From Chitinophagaceae bacterium (lineage in GTDB: Bacteria > Bacteroidota > Bacteroidia > Chitinophagales > Chitinophagaceae): a stretch of DNA of 40,906 nt. The translations under genes and the position numbers were made by a program. The DNA lies in contig CANLAE010000017.1 of assembly GCA_947488765.1 (NCBI GenBank), positions 1-40,906 of the forward strand. The letters are read 5' to 3'. The notes under the pieces are model-generated. The model saw nothing but the letters and a program-made list of their open reading frames with translations. It had not been told where the DNA came from and ran no database searches. Of the stretch, positions 16,979-24,716 are shown in pieces (the stretch's first letter is position 1; each line of letters starts with the position of its first letter).

Positions 16979-17137
16979 AGGAAATGGGAGGGTGATTGGT
17001 TGAAACAAATTGTCTGAATGTAGAGCTCATTAATTTGATTAGTTTAATTAAATCAAATTAAATTATCAATCTCTATTTGTTTTTTATTAAAATATCGAAG
17101 TAGGTTATTTAACTTAACCACTACAGTTGTTTATATT

Positions 17138-18139
17138 CTAATACACCTTTAGTTGTTTTAAATAATTTCTTACATAATCATTTACACCTTCTTCAAGTGA
17201 ATAAAACTTTTCTGTATAACCTGCTTTTTTAAGCTTTTGCATATTCGCTTCTGTAAAGTATTGGTATTTATCTCTAATATCCAAAGGCATATCAACATAC
17301 TCAATATTAGGTTGCAAATCTAAAGCTGAAAATGTTGCTTTTACTAAATCTTCAAATGATCTTGCATTGCCGGTTCCTAAATTATACAAACCATTTTTTT
17401 GGTATGTCCAACTTTCTTGAAGCATTTCATTCATCAACCAATCAATCACTTTCACAATATCTTTTGCATAAATAAAATCTCGAAGTTGTTGCCCATCTTT
17501 AAAATCAGCTCGGTGGCTTTTAAACAGTTTTACAACACCATCATTTTTTATCTGATTGAATGAATGCCAGATTACGCTTGCCATTCGCCCTTTATGATAT
17601 TCATTAGGGCCATAAACATTAAAGAATTTTAAACCTGCCCAAAATGGCGGCTGATTCGTTTGTTGTAATGCCCATTTATCAAATTCATTTTTACTGACTC
17701 CATAAGGATTAAGTGGTTGTAGTTTATCAATAATTTCATGGTTGTCATCATAGCCCAAAGTTCCATCTCCGTATGTTGCAGCAGAAGATGCATATACTAA
17801 AGGGATTTGATTTGCAGTGCAATAATTCCAGACTTCTATTGAATAATTATAGTTGAGTGTTCGGTGTACTTCATAATCAAATTCTGTAGTATCTGTTCTT
17901 GCTCCAAGGTGAATGATGAAATCAACTTTTGGTTTTTTTTCTTCAAGCCAATCAAAAAAAGAAATTCTTTCAACAATGCAATTAAATTTTTTTTCTTCCC
18001 AATTTTTTCTTTTTGTTTCTACACCAAAATCATCAACAAGAATTAAATTTTCAAAGCCTTGTTCATTCAAGTATTGAACCATGCAACTTCCTATAAAGCC
18101 GGCTGCGCCTGTAATTACAATGCAAGAATTATTGCGCAT
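17138..18139 (-). CDS. hldD: ADP-L-glycero-D-manno-heptose 6-epimerase
   Basis: HldD (RfaD) makes the ADP-heptose donor for lipopolysaccharide inner core by epimerising C6. The 333 residues show the extended short-chain dehydrogenase order: NADP-binding ITGAAGFIGS (9-18), HLGARTDTTE (77-86), Ser/Thr in ASSAATYG, YGVSK (Tyr146, Lys150) and the HldD-specific KFFNVYGPNEYHKGRMASV (171-189). Its start overlaps the 3' end of the FkbM methyltransferase gene by 11 bp, so it is in the purL-fkbM-hldD operon. It ends with a TAG, unusual here. Confidence 0.93.
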   Translation of the reverse strand: MRNNSCIVITGAAGFIGSCMVQYLNEQGFENLILVDDFGVETKRKNWEEKKFNCIVERISFFDWLEEKKPKVDFIIHLGARTDTTEFDYEVHRTLNYNYSIEVWNYCTANQIPLVYASSAATYGDGTLGYDDNHEIIDKLQPLNPYGVSKNEFDKWALQQTNQPPFWAGLKFFNVYGPNEYHKGRMASVIWHSFNQIKNDGVVKLFKSHRADFKDGQQLRDFIYAKDIVKVIDWLMNEMLQESWTYQKNGLYNLGTGNARSFEDLVKATFSALDLQPNIEYVDMPLDIRDKYQYFTEANMQKLKKAGYTEKFYSLEEGVNDYVRNYLKQLKVY

Positions 18140-18881
18140 GATTGATCAAATTATTATTGTATAAAACTAAATTTTCTCCGCTTAATTCCAATGAAAAATT
18201 GTATTTGCTAAAGGCCTGAAATAATGCAGTACTGCAACCTTTTTTATATCTGTCGTGGGTTTCTACAATTATCAATTTTGTTTTCGGCAACCATTCGTCA
18301 TAATTATTTTCAAATAATTCTTTTTCAGTGCCTTCGATATCCATTTTTATTAAATCAATATATTCTACATCAAGCATTTTTATGAGTTGTGGAATGGTGT
18401 AAGCAGTTACTGCATTACTATCTGATGGTTTTCCTTCTTCAATCATAAAAGCAGCTTCACCAAAGCCTTTATCTACAACATTTATAGCAGTTTCTTTATA
18501 CCAAACAGCCCCCTGTAAAAGTTGCACATTGGTGTAAGGGTCCAAGTTTTTTTTTGCAATTAGATAATTCGCTTTTTCAGGTTCCAATGCAACAATTTTT
18601 GCATCAGGAAATTTGTTGCTAAAAAATATACTTGCATACCCAACATTAGCACCTAAATCGAGTATGGTTTTGGGAACAAATGGATAATCAACTGCATAGT
18701 CTTTTGAAACAAACAATTGTCCAAACATGATTTCATCTGAGCTAATGCCTCGCAAGTAAACAGGATGTTTTAGAAAAGAAAAATGCACAAATCCACTTTT
18801 CTTTTTTTTAATGTGCTTGTATATTTTCAAGGCATCCCAAAAAGGGAAAACTTTTTTGTATGGAGTGAAACGACTAGGCAT
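18129..18881 (-). CDS. FkbM-family methyltransferase
   Basis: The 250-residue protein has the SAM-binding motif I ILDLGANVGYASIFF (about 73-87), the acidic loop IVALEPEKANY, and DLIKMDIEGTEKELF, which is the FkbM-type motif (D-IEG-E). Members methylate sugar hydroxyls or other metabolites. Co-transcription with hldD and, on the other side of the purL promoter, a GT2 glycosyltransferase suggests modification of a surface glycan, but no direct evidence exists. It begins one base after the purL stop and overlaps hldD by 11 bp. Confidence 0.87.
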   Translation of the reverse strand: MPSRFTPYKKVFPFWDALKIYKHIKKKKSGFVHFSFLKHPVYLRGISSDEIMFGQLFVSKDYAVDYPFVPKTILDLGANVGYASIFFSNKFPDAKIVALEPEKANYLIAKKNLDPYTNVQLLQGAVWYKETAINVVDKGFGEAAFMIEEGKPSDSNAVTAYTIPQLIKMLDVEYIDLIKMDIEGTEKELFENNYDEWLPKTKLIIVETHDRYKKGCSTALFQAFSKYNFSLELSGENLVLYNNNLINHAQ

Positions 18882-18882
18882 A

Positions 18883-21093
18883 TTAATTGTTTAAAATATT
18901 TTCAATAGCAGTATCATACTTTTCTTTCCATGCTGAAATATTTCCAAAGTCAATCCCATTGATATGTATTTCTCCTGAAGTAACAGTACCAAGCATTTCA
19001 GCACTAATGCCTGCATTTTGTATTTGTGCCATAACAGTTTCCAACATTGATTTTTGAACTGTAATTACAATCCTGCTTTGTGCTTCTCCAAACCAAAATG
19101 CATCTTTCCTTATCAATCCTTCATTTACAGAAACAGTAAAGCCTAAATTTTTATGAAATCCTTTTTCAAATAAAGTAACCATTAATCCACCTTCACTGAT
19201 GTCATGTGCAGATACAATTAATTTTGATTTAATTAATGCTGCAATTATTTGTTGATTATTGTATTCTTCATCCAAATCAAAAGCAGGAGCAGGGGAGTAC
19301 TCAACTTGTTGTAATTTATGTAAATATTCTGATGAACTGATATCGTTTTTTTGTTTTCCAATTAATACAATAAAATCACCTTCTTGATTATAATTCAAAG
19401 TCATTCTATTGGAGAAATCGTCTAGAATACCCACCATACCTATCGTTGGTGTAGGATAGACTGCACCTTCAGGACCTTGATTATAAAAACTTACATTACC
19501 TCCTGTAACAGGAGTTTGAAATTTTCTGCAAGCATCACCCATTCCGGTAACTGCTTTTACAAATTGGTAATAAACTTCCGGATCATAAGGGTTGCCAAAA
19601 TTTAAGCAGTTGGTAACGCCAATAGGTTCGCCGCCACTACACACAATATTTCTTGCAGCTTCTGCAACTGCAATCATTCCTCCTATGTAAGGATTTGCAA
19701 ACACATATTTGCTGTTACAATCTACGGTAATTGCCAATGCTTTGCCCGTTCCTTTTGCCAACACAATTGATGCATCGCTTGGTGCATTGGTACTTGCGTT
19801 TGCTGTACCTACCATACTGTCGTATTGATTGTAAACCCAACGTTTGCTGGCTATATTGGGTATTTGAATTATTTGTTCGGCAATTGATTTAATGTCAGTA
19901 ATATCTTCAATTGTATTGATATCAAATGCATTGATTTTTTCAAAATATTTTGGTTCAGTGTTTTCTCTTGTGTATTGAGGTGCTCCTCCTCCAAGTACCA
20001 ATTCATATGCAGGTATTGCAGCTTCCAAAACATCGTGCATATAAAATTGTAAAAGACCATCGCCTGTTACTTCGCCAATGTGGCTTGCACTTACATCCCA
20101 TTTATCAAATACATCCAACACTAACTTTTCTTTTCCTTTTTCAACCACAATCAACATTCTTTCCTGACTTTCACTTAGCAATAATTCCCACGCTTTCATG
20201 TCTTGTTGACGAGTTGGAACTTTATCCAAATCAATACGCATTCCTACACCACCTTTTGCACTCATTTCTGCAGTACTACAAATAATTCCTGCTGCTCCCA
20301 TGTCTTGCATGCCAACAATAGCACCCGTTTCAATTAATTCTAAACAAGCTTCCAATAATTTTTTTTCCTGAAAAGGGTCGCCTACCTGAACTGCAGGAAG
20401 TTCTTGCACACTTTCTTTTGTAATATCTGCACTTGCAAAACTTGCACCGCCAATTCCATCTTTTCCCGTTGCACTACCTACAAAAAAAACGGGATTACCA
20501 ATACCTTCGGCAGTAGCACTGATCATTTTATTAGCTTGCATAATGCCTACGCTCATTGCATTTACCAAAGGGTTGGTATGATAACAAGATTCAAAATAAA
20601 CTTCACCACCAACTGTAGGAACTCCAAAGCAATTGCCATAATGCCCAATTCCATGCACTACACCTTTTAATAAGTGTTGTGTTTTTTTATCATTCAAATT
20701 CCCAAATCGTAAACTGTTTAAAGAGGCAATTGGTCTTGCTCCCATTGTGAAAATATCTCTTTGAATGCCACCTACACCGGTTGCTGCTCCTTGAAAAGGT
20801 TCAAGTGCACTTGGATGATTGTGGCTCTCAATTTTAAATACAACTCCAAAGCCGTTACCCATATCCATCAATCCTGCATTTTCTTCGCCTGCTGCAACCA
20901 ACATTCTGCCACCCTCTCTAGGTAAGGTTTTCAGCCATTTGATTGAATTTTTATAACTGCAATGTTCACTCCACATAGCACTGAAACTGCACAGTTCCGT
21001 GAAGTTGGGTGTGCGTCCGAGTTTTTGTTTGATTAATTCAAACTCTTCTTCTGTAAGTCTTAGCTGACGAGCTGTTTCAAAAGTTATTTCCAT
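18883..21093 (-). CDS. purL: Phosphoribosylformylglycinamidine synthase subunit PurL
   Basis: PurL converts FGAR, ATP and ammonia (from glutamine via PurQ) to FGAM in purine synthesis. At 736 residues this is the small PurL type that works with separate PurQ and PurS. The N-terminal FTELCSFSAMWSEHCSYKNS, the SHNHPSALEPFQGAATGVGG block (catalytic His, ATP/Mg site), GGEVYFESCY, DMGAAGI.CSTAEMSAKGGVG, GGEPIGVTNCLNFGNP, PVTGGNVSFYN and HDISEGGLMV are all present. Start ATG 21093 fits the family (MEITFETARQLRLTEEEF). It heads an operon with the FkbM and hldD genes, an unusual partner set for a purine gene. Confidence 0.97.
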   Translation of the reverse strand: MEITFETARQLRLTEEEFELIKQKLGRTPNFTELCSFSAMWSEHCSYKNSIKWLKTLPREGGRMLVAAGEENAGLMDMGNGFGVVFKIESHNHPSALEPFQGAATGVGGIQRDIFTMGARPIASLNSLRFGNLNDKKTQHLLKGVVHGIGHYGNCFGVPTVGGEVYFESCYHTNPLVNAMSVGIMQANKMISATAEGIGNPVFFVGSATGKDGIGGASFASADITKESVQELPAVQVGDPFQEKKLLEACLELIETGAIVGMQDMGAAGIICSTAEMSAKGGVGMRIDLDKVPTRQQDMKAWELLLSESQERMLIVVEKGKEKLVLDVFDKWDVSASHIGEVTGDGLLQFYMHDVLEAAIPAYELVLGGGAPQYTRENTEPKYFEKINAFDINTIEDITDIKSIAEQIIQIPNIASKRWVYNQYDSMVGTANASTNAPSDASIVLAKGTGKALAITVDCNSKYVFANPYIGGMIAVAEAARNIVCSGGEPIGVTNCLNFGNPYDPEVYYQFVKAVTGMGDACRKFQTPVTGGNVSFYNQGPEGAVYPTPTIGMVGILDDFSNRMTLNYNQEGDFIVLIGKQKNDISSSEYLHKLQQVEYSPAPAFDLDEEYNNQQIIAALIKSKLIVSAHDISEGGLMVTLFEKGFHKNLGFTVSVNEGLIRKDAFWFGEAQSRIVITVQKSMLETVMAQIQNAGISAEMLGTVTSGEIHINGIDFGNISAWKEKYDTAIENILNN

Positions 21094-21182
21094 GGTTATA
21101 TAATATGCTTGGTAATTGTTTTGCTTTGTGTATTATAATAAAAGTTCTTTTATAAATACAATAAAAACATCATTTTGTAACG

Positions 21183-21204
21183 CAAATGTACGTGTACACA
21201 TTTG
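21183..21204. promoter_or_regulatory. Candidate operator palindrome overlapping the purL -7 element
   Basis: TGTACGTGTACA (21187-21198) is a perfect 5-bp inverted repeat with a 2-base spacer, and the outer arms CAAATGT (21183-21189) and ACATTTG (21198-21204) are also complementary. It overlaps the purL -7 element and lies upstream of the divergent glycosyltransferase gene. The palindrome is seen; binding by a regulator is inferred. Confidence 0.4.
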
Positions 21205-21213
21205 TAGAACAAG
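21183..21213 (-). promoter_or_regulatory. purL promoter
   Basis: On the minus strand TACATTTG (21190-21183) matches the TAnnTTTG -7 consensus, and CTTG (21213-21210) lies 19 bases upstream in the -33 position (consensus TTTG). The leader would be about 80 bases. Confidence 0.55.
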
Positions 21214-21220
21214 GCTAAGT

Positions 21221-21255
21221 TTTGCTCATTTCAAATTCACTTCGCCTTATTTTTA
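21221..21255 (+). promoter_or_regulatory. Promoter of the glycosyltransferase gene
   Basis: TTTG (21221-21224) and TATTTTTA (21248-21255, one base from TAnnTTTG) are separated by 23 bases. Transcription would start near 21262, leaving a leader of only about 10 bases before the TTG start at 21271. Confidence 0.45.
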
Positions 21256-21270
21256 CAAAAATATTTTCTA

Positions 21271-22290
21271 TTGTCACCATCAATTGCAATTGTTATACTA
21301 AACTATAATGGCAGAGATTTTTTAAAACAGTTTTTGCCCTCTGTAGTTTCAAGTACTTACTCTAATAAAAAAATTATTGTTGCGGATAATGCAAGCAATG
21401 ACAATAGTGTGCAATGGCTTACTGAAAATTATCCTGAAATTAAAATATTAATCAATAACAGAAATGATGGTTTTGCCGGGGGTTATAATTGGGCTTTGAA
21501 ACAAATTGAGGCAGATTATTATGTATTATTAAATTCTGATGTATCCGTTTCATCCAATTGGATTGAACCAATTGTAGAACTCATGGAGTCTGATGATACA
21601 ATTGGGGCTTGTCAACCAAAAATTCTTTCCTGGAACAAACCTGATTTTTTTGAATACGCAGGAGCATGTGGTGGTTATATTGATGCATTGGGTTATCCAT
21701 TTAGCCGTGGGCGTTTATTTGATATTTGTGAAAAAGATGAAGGCCAATATAATTCTGTACAAAAAATATTTTGGGCAACGGGTGCAGCAATGTTTGTAAG
21801 AAGTAAAGTGTTTCATGAATTAAATGGATTTGATGCAAGCTTCTTTGCGCACATGGAAGAAATTGACTTGTGTTGGCGGATGCAATTGGCAGGTTATGCA
21901 ATTTATGTGCAACCATTTTCAGTAGTATATCATGTTGGTGGCGGTACTCTGCCAAAAGGGTTTAGAAAAACATACCTCAACTTCAGAAATAATTTATTGA
22001 TGTTGGGTAAAAATTTATCATGGCAAGAAATTATTTACAAGTTACCACTGCGGTTTTTAATGGATGCTATTTCAGCTTGGCAGGGATTACTGTCTGGAAA
22101 AAGCGTAATATTTCGTGCAATATTTAAAGCACATTTTCAGGTATTAATTATTTGGTTAACACAACGGAATAAGCGTATTTATTATGCTAAAAAACCGATG
22201 AAGACTTTATCGGGTGTTTTTAATGGAAGTATTGTATGGCAATATTTTGTTCAGAAAAAAATAAAATTCAGTAACTACTTTAAAGATTAA
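21271..22290 (+). CDS. Family 2 glycosyltransferase
   Basis: The 339 residues form a GT-A fold enzyme of the rhamnosyltransferase-like GT2 type: IAIVILNYNGRDFLKQFLPS at the N-terminus, IVADNASNDNS, NDGFAGGYNWALK, the metal-binding DxD equivalent LLNSDV, and the acceptor-side block WATGAAMFVR...FDASFFAHMEEIDLCWRMQLAG (ED motif). It should transfer a sugar from a nucleotide donor to a surface glycan on the cytoplasmic face. The start is a TTG at 21271: no ATG exists between an in-frame stop (21205-21207) and the first strand. It is divergent from purL and lies near hldD and fkbM. Confidence 0.88.
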   Translation: MSPSIAIVILNYNGRDFLKQFLPSVVSSTYSNKKIIVADNASNDNSVQWLTENYPEIKILINNRNDGFAGGYNWALKQIEADYYVLLNSDVSVSSNWIEPIVELMESDDTIGACQPKILSWNKPDFFEYAGACGGYIDALGYPFSRGRLFDICEKDEGQYNSVQKIFWATGAAMFVRSKVFHELNGFDASFFAHMEEIDLCWRMQLAGYAIYVQPFSVVYHVGGGTLPKGFRKTYLNFRNNLLMLGKNLSWQEIIYKLPLRFLMDAISAWQGLLSGKSVIFRAIFKAHFQVLIIWLTQRNKRIYYAKKPMKTLSGVFNGSIVWQYFVQKKIKFSNYFKD

Positions 22291-22344
22291 ATTTTATTAT
22301 CTTCTTTTTTTTAACAAACAAACAAGAAATTAAATCGGCATCCT

Positions 22345-22352
22345 TATTTTTG
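22345..22352 (+). promoter_or_regulatory. -7 promoter element of the 70-residue membrane protein gene
   Basis: TATTTTTG fits TAnnTTTG exactly, 20 bases before the ATG at 22372. There is no TTTG at the -33 distance. Confidence 0.5.
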
Positions 22353-22371
22353 CAAAAGCAAATAAAATAAA

Positions 22372-22584
22372 ATGGCAAATCATACAGAACATATTGAAGA
22401 TAACAGTAAAAAAGATTTTACTAAAAGTTGGGTTAGTTCTTCACGTTTTATATTTTACTTACAAGTATCTTGTATACTAGCTTTTGTATTAGGCGGTTGT
22501 TACAACTTGTATCAGCATCGTTATAAAGGCAAACCAGAAGTAGAAATTCAAAGCAGTTCAAAATACACCCCTGAGTATAAATAA
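22372..22584 (+). CDS. Small single-pass membrane protein, function unknown
   Basis: The 70-residue protein has a hydrophilic N-terminus (MANHTEHIEDNSKKDF), one membrane segment (about residues 27-47, FIFYLQVSCILAFVLGGCYN) and a polar C-terminal tail rich in Lys, Ser and Tyr. I do not recognise a family. It has its own promoter element and normal codon use, which supports a real gene. It precedes the tRNA pair on the same strand. Confidence 0.65.
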   Translation: MANHTEHIEDNSKKDFTKSWVSSSRFIFYLQVSCILAFVLGGCYNLYQHRYKGKPEVEIQSSSKYTPEYK

Positions 22585-22598
22585 AATTTCAAAAAAAT

Positions 22599-22628
22599 TT
22601 TGTCAAGAACTTTTGATCACTATTTTTG
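22599..22628 (+). promoter_or_regulatory. Promoter of the tRNA pair
   Basis: TTTG (22599-22602), an 18-base spacer and TATTTTTG (22621-22628) make a full Bacteroidota-type promoter. Transcription would start near 22635, about 20 bases before tRNA-Gly. Confidence 0.7.
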
Positions 22629-22656
22629 CACTCCTAATTTAGTTCTTATAGTTCAA

Positions 22657-22729
<73 letters not shown>

Positions 22730-22734
22730 CTCAG

Positions 22735-22770
22735 AAAAAATTCCTCTGCTTCGTGTGGAGGATTTTTTTT
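22735..22770 (+). terminator. Hairpin with T-run between the two tRNA genes
   Basis: TCCTC (22742-22746) pairs with GAGGA (22758-22762) around an 11-base loop and is followed by eight T. A-rich bases upstream can extend the stem. No separate promoter for the second tRNA fits in the remaining gap, so it may be a partial terminator or processing signal. Confidence 0.55.
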
Positions 22771-22776
22771 CAGGTA

Positions 22777-22862
22777 GCCCCGGTGGTGGAATTGGTAGAC
22801 ACGCAGGACTTAAAATCCTGTGACCCGCAACGGTCGTAACGGTTCAACTCCGTTCCGGGGCA
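22777..22862 (+). tRNA. tRNA-Leu (anticodon TAA)
   Basis: This is a class II tRNA of 86 bases: acceptor GCCCCGG/CCGGGGC with discriminator A, D-arm with TTGGTAGACA, anticodon stem CAGGA/TCCTG with loop CTTAAAA (anticodon TAA), a long variable arm (GACCCGCAACGGTCGT region) and T-arm CGGTTCAACTCCG. CCA is not encoded. Confidence 0.95.
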
Positions 22863-22872
22863 CGTTGTTCAG

Positions 22873-22896
22873 CCGCTCTTTTTGAGCGGTTTTTTT
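22873..22896 (+). terminator. Intrinsic terminator after tRNA-Leu
   Basis: CCGCTC (22873-22878), loop TTTTT, GAGCGG (22884-22889), then seven T. Confidence 0.85.
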
Positions 22897-22964
22897 ATGC
22901 ATAGTATTCTCTTCAATGATTTCTCTAGCTTATTTTAGGCAAATTATATTGCAATAAAATAGTA

Positions 22965-23390
22965 CTATTTTATTGCCTTAAAAATCTTTTCAATAGTTGC
23001 TGAATCAGCTGCAGATAACTCTTTTTCTTTCTTTAATTTGGCTTGTAATGCAATTACTGTTTTGTGTTGCGGGTATTTTAATAAAATAATTTCTATCCAA
23101 TGTATAACACTTGTATTTGTTTTGGGAGTTTTGTTAGAAGCGTTTATTGGCGTTTTATCCCGATTGGGCATTTTATTAATAGTTGCTTCAAGTGTTGCCA
23201 ATAAACCTGTTGGAAGGTCACTAATTTTTGATGCCTTGTTGTGCAAACCTTGTAATTGTTTTTTGGTAAGCCAACCCCTTGATTCATACTGATGCATCAA
23301 ACTCATTGTAAATAATGCATCTTTATTATGATTATAACATGACGCTAATATTTTATCTATTATATCCAGACCGTCTTTTTTTTTATTCAT
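22965..23390 (-). CDS. Hypothetical helical protein
   Basis: The 141 residues contain no recognised domain. Two helical units are separated by a Thr/Asn/Pro/Lys linker (about residues 75-93). The first is FTMSLMHQYESRGWLTKKQL and the second is VIALQAKLKKEKELSAADSA; both have the form (hydrophobic)xL(hydrophobic)...(K/R)...LsxxxxxxxxK, which hints at an internal duplication. There is no signal peptide, so it is probably cytoplasmic. It stands alone, facing away from the tRNA pair's terminator. Confidence 0.6.
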   Translation of the reverse strand: MNKKKDGLDIIDKILASCYNHNKDALFTMSLMHQYESRGWLTKKQLQGLHNKASKISDLPTGLLATLEATINKMPNRDKTPINASNKTPKTNTSVIHWIEIILLKYPQHKTVIALQAKLKKEKELSAADSATIEKIFKAIK

Positions 23391-23593
23391 ACTGCACTAA
23401 AATAAATGATACAACACTACAAATATTCTTAAAAAATAAATTCAAAGTATTAAATAGTTTGCTTAAATCAAAAGTTATGATATACTAAACGGCAGTTATT
23501 TGAATGTTTTTTTAACGAAATCAAACGTAAAATGTACCAAATGGTCTTATTTAGATGCTTTTTTAGGGTTTTGAAATAATTATTTACAAAATC

Positions 23594-23626
23594 TTTGTCT
23601 TTTTTGGCAAGAGAACCTTATTTTTG
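23594..23626 (+). promoter_or_regulatory. Promoter of the rplU-rpmA operon
   Basis: TTTG (23594-23597), 21 bases, TATTTTTG (23619-23626) fit the Bacteroidota consensus. Transcription would start about 13 bases before the rplU ATG, so the leader is short. Confidence 0.65.
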
Positions 23627-23646
23627 CCGTCCTAATTTTTGAAATT

Positions 23647-23952
23647 ATGTTAGCAGTAGTAAAAATCGCAGGTCAACAATTTAAAGTACAAGCAGGAGAT
23701 AGCTTGTATGTACCACATCTTGAATGCAACAATGGAGACAAAGTTGAATTTACAGAAGTATTAATGGTAGACAACAATGGTACTTTAACTGTAGGCAGTG
23801 CTGTGAAGGCAACTGTAACTGCAGAAATTTTAACCAGTTTGGTACAAGGAGATAAAGTGATTGCTTTTAAAATGAAACGTAGAAAAGGTTTTAAGAAAAA
23901 GCATGGTCATAGAACTCACTATACTAAAATTAAAATTGAAAGTATCGCTTAA
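23647..23952 (+). CDS. rplU: 50S ribosomal protein L21
   Basis: At 101 residues it matches bL21. Typical features are the start MLAVVKIAGQQFKVQAGDSL and the C-terminal KMKRRKGFKKKHGHRTHYTK, which binds 23S rRNA. It is followed by rpmA, the standard L21-L27 order. Confidence 0.97.
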   Translation: MLAVVKIAGQQFKVQAGDSLYVPHLECNNGDKVEFTEVLMVDNNGTLTVGSAVKATVTAEILTSLVQGDKVIAFKMKRRKGFKKKHGHRTHYTKIKIESIA

Positions 23953-23959
23953 CAAATTC

Positions 23960-23979
23960 CTATTTTAAATTTAAAATAG
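23960..23979. repeat. 20-base perfect palindrome between rplU and rpmA
   Basis: CTATTTTAAATTTAAAATAG is self-complementary over all 20 bases and lies 8 bases after the rplU stop. There is no T-run directly after it. It may form an RNA hairpin that sets the stoichiometry of the two cistrons; this is inference. Confidence 0.5.
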
Positions 23980-24027
23980 TAAAATTATTATTTTAGATTT
24001 TTTATTTGATATTTAAAATCATAAACA

Positions 24028-24294
24028 ATGGCACACAAAAAAGGTGAAGGTAGCGTAAAGAATGGAAGAGACTCAAACAGCAAACGTTTGGGTGTAAAAA
24101 TATTTGGAGGTCAGCCTGCAATATCAGGAAATATTATTATCAGACAACGTGGTACGAAATACCATCCTGGTAAGAATGTTGGTGTTGGAAAAGACTTCAC
24201 TTTATTTGCTTTATCTGACGGTACAGTTGAGTTCAGAAAGACAAAAAATGATAAGACTATTGTTTCAGTTTCAGCAGTTGAATTAGTGGCTTAA
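24028..24294 (+). CDS. rpmA: 50S ribosomal protein L27
   Basis: At 88 residues it matches bL27: [20 protein letters not shown] start, [40 protein letters not shown]. The N-terminus begins directly with the mature AHKKG tail that reaches the peptidyl-transferase centre, without the cleaved extension of Firmicutes. It is 75 bp after rplU. Confidence 0.97.
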   Translation: MAHKKGEGSVKNGRDSNSKRLGVKIFGGQPAISGNIIIRQRGTKYHPGKNVGVGKDFTLFALSDGTVEFRKTKNDKTIVSVSAVELVA

Positions 24295-24367
24295 AAAAAA
24301 TAAATTTTGTAGTTTGAAAAATGTTTATAATTTTATGGCATTAACTAACCATTAAATTCAAAACAAC

Positions 24368-24625
24368 ATGGCCACTGCAAAGAAAGCTGCACCAGCAAAG
24401 AAAGCTGCTCCAGCTAAAAAAGCTGCTCCTGCAAAGAAAGCTGCTCCTTCTAAAAAAGCTGCTCCTGCAAAGAAAGCTCCTGCAAAGAAAGCTCCTGCAA
24501 AGAAAGCTCCTGCAAAGAAAGCTGCTCCTGCAAAGAAAGCTCCTGCAAAGAAAGCTGCTCCTGCAAAGAAAGCTCCTGCTAAAAAAGCTGCTCCTGCAAA
24601 AAAAGCTCCTGCAAAGAAGAAATAA
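24368..24625 (+). CDS. Histone H1-like Lys/Ala/Pro repeat protein
   Basis: The 85 residues consist almost entirely of AKKAAP and AKKAP units after a short MATAKKAAP start; it contains only M, A, T, K, P and S. Such peptides resemble the C-terminal tails of eukaryotic histone H1 and bacterial H1-like proteins (Hc1, AlgP tail) that bind DNA non-specifically. No globular domain is attached. The DNA is built of near-identical 12- and 15-base units (GCAAAGAAAGCT plus CCT), a substrate for slippage. It is followed by an intrinsic terminator and lies downstream of rpmA. Confidence 0.8.
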   Translation: MATAKKAAPAKKAAPAKKAAPAKKAAPSKKAAPAKKAPAKKAPAKKAPAKKAAPAKKAPAKKAAPAKKAPAKKAAPAKKAPAKKK

Positions 24626-24652
24626 TTTCTTCCTGAATAGCAAAATAAACTT

Positions 24653-24682
24653 AAGTCCCGAATTTGATTCGGGACTTTTTTT
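24653..24682 (+). terminator. Intrinsic terminator after the histone H1-like gene
   Basis: AAGTCCCGAA (24653-24662) pairs with TTCGGGACTT (24668-24677) around a 5-base loop and runs into a T-tract. Confidence 0.9.
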
Positions 24683-24716
24683 ATTAACTATTTTACACAA
24701 TTTAAAATTCTATTTT

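Noticed and set aside
24341-24700. Minus-strand Cys/Ser/Phe/Arg-rich frame opposite the histone-like gene
   Set aside because: It is an antisense reading of the AAG/GCT repeat units and would run through the terminator.
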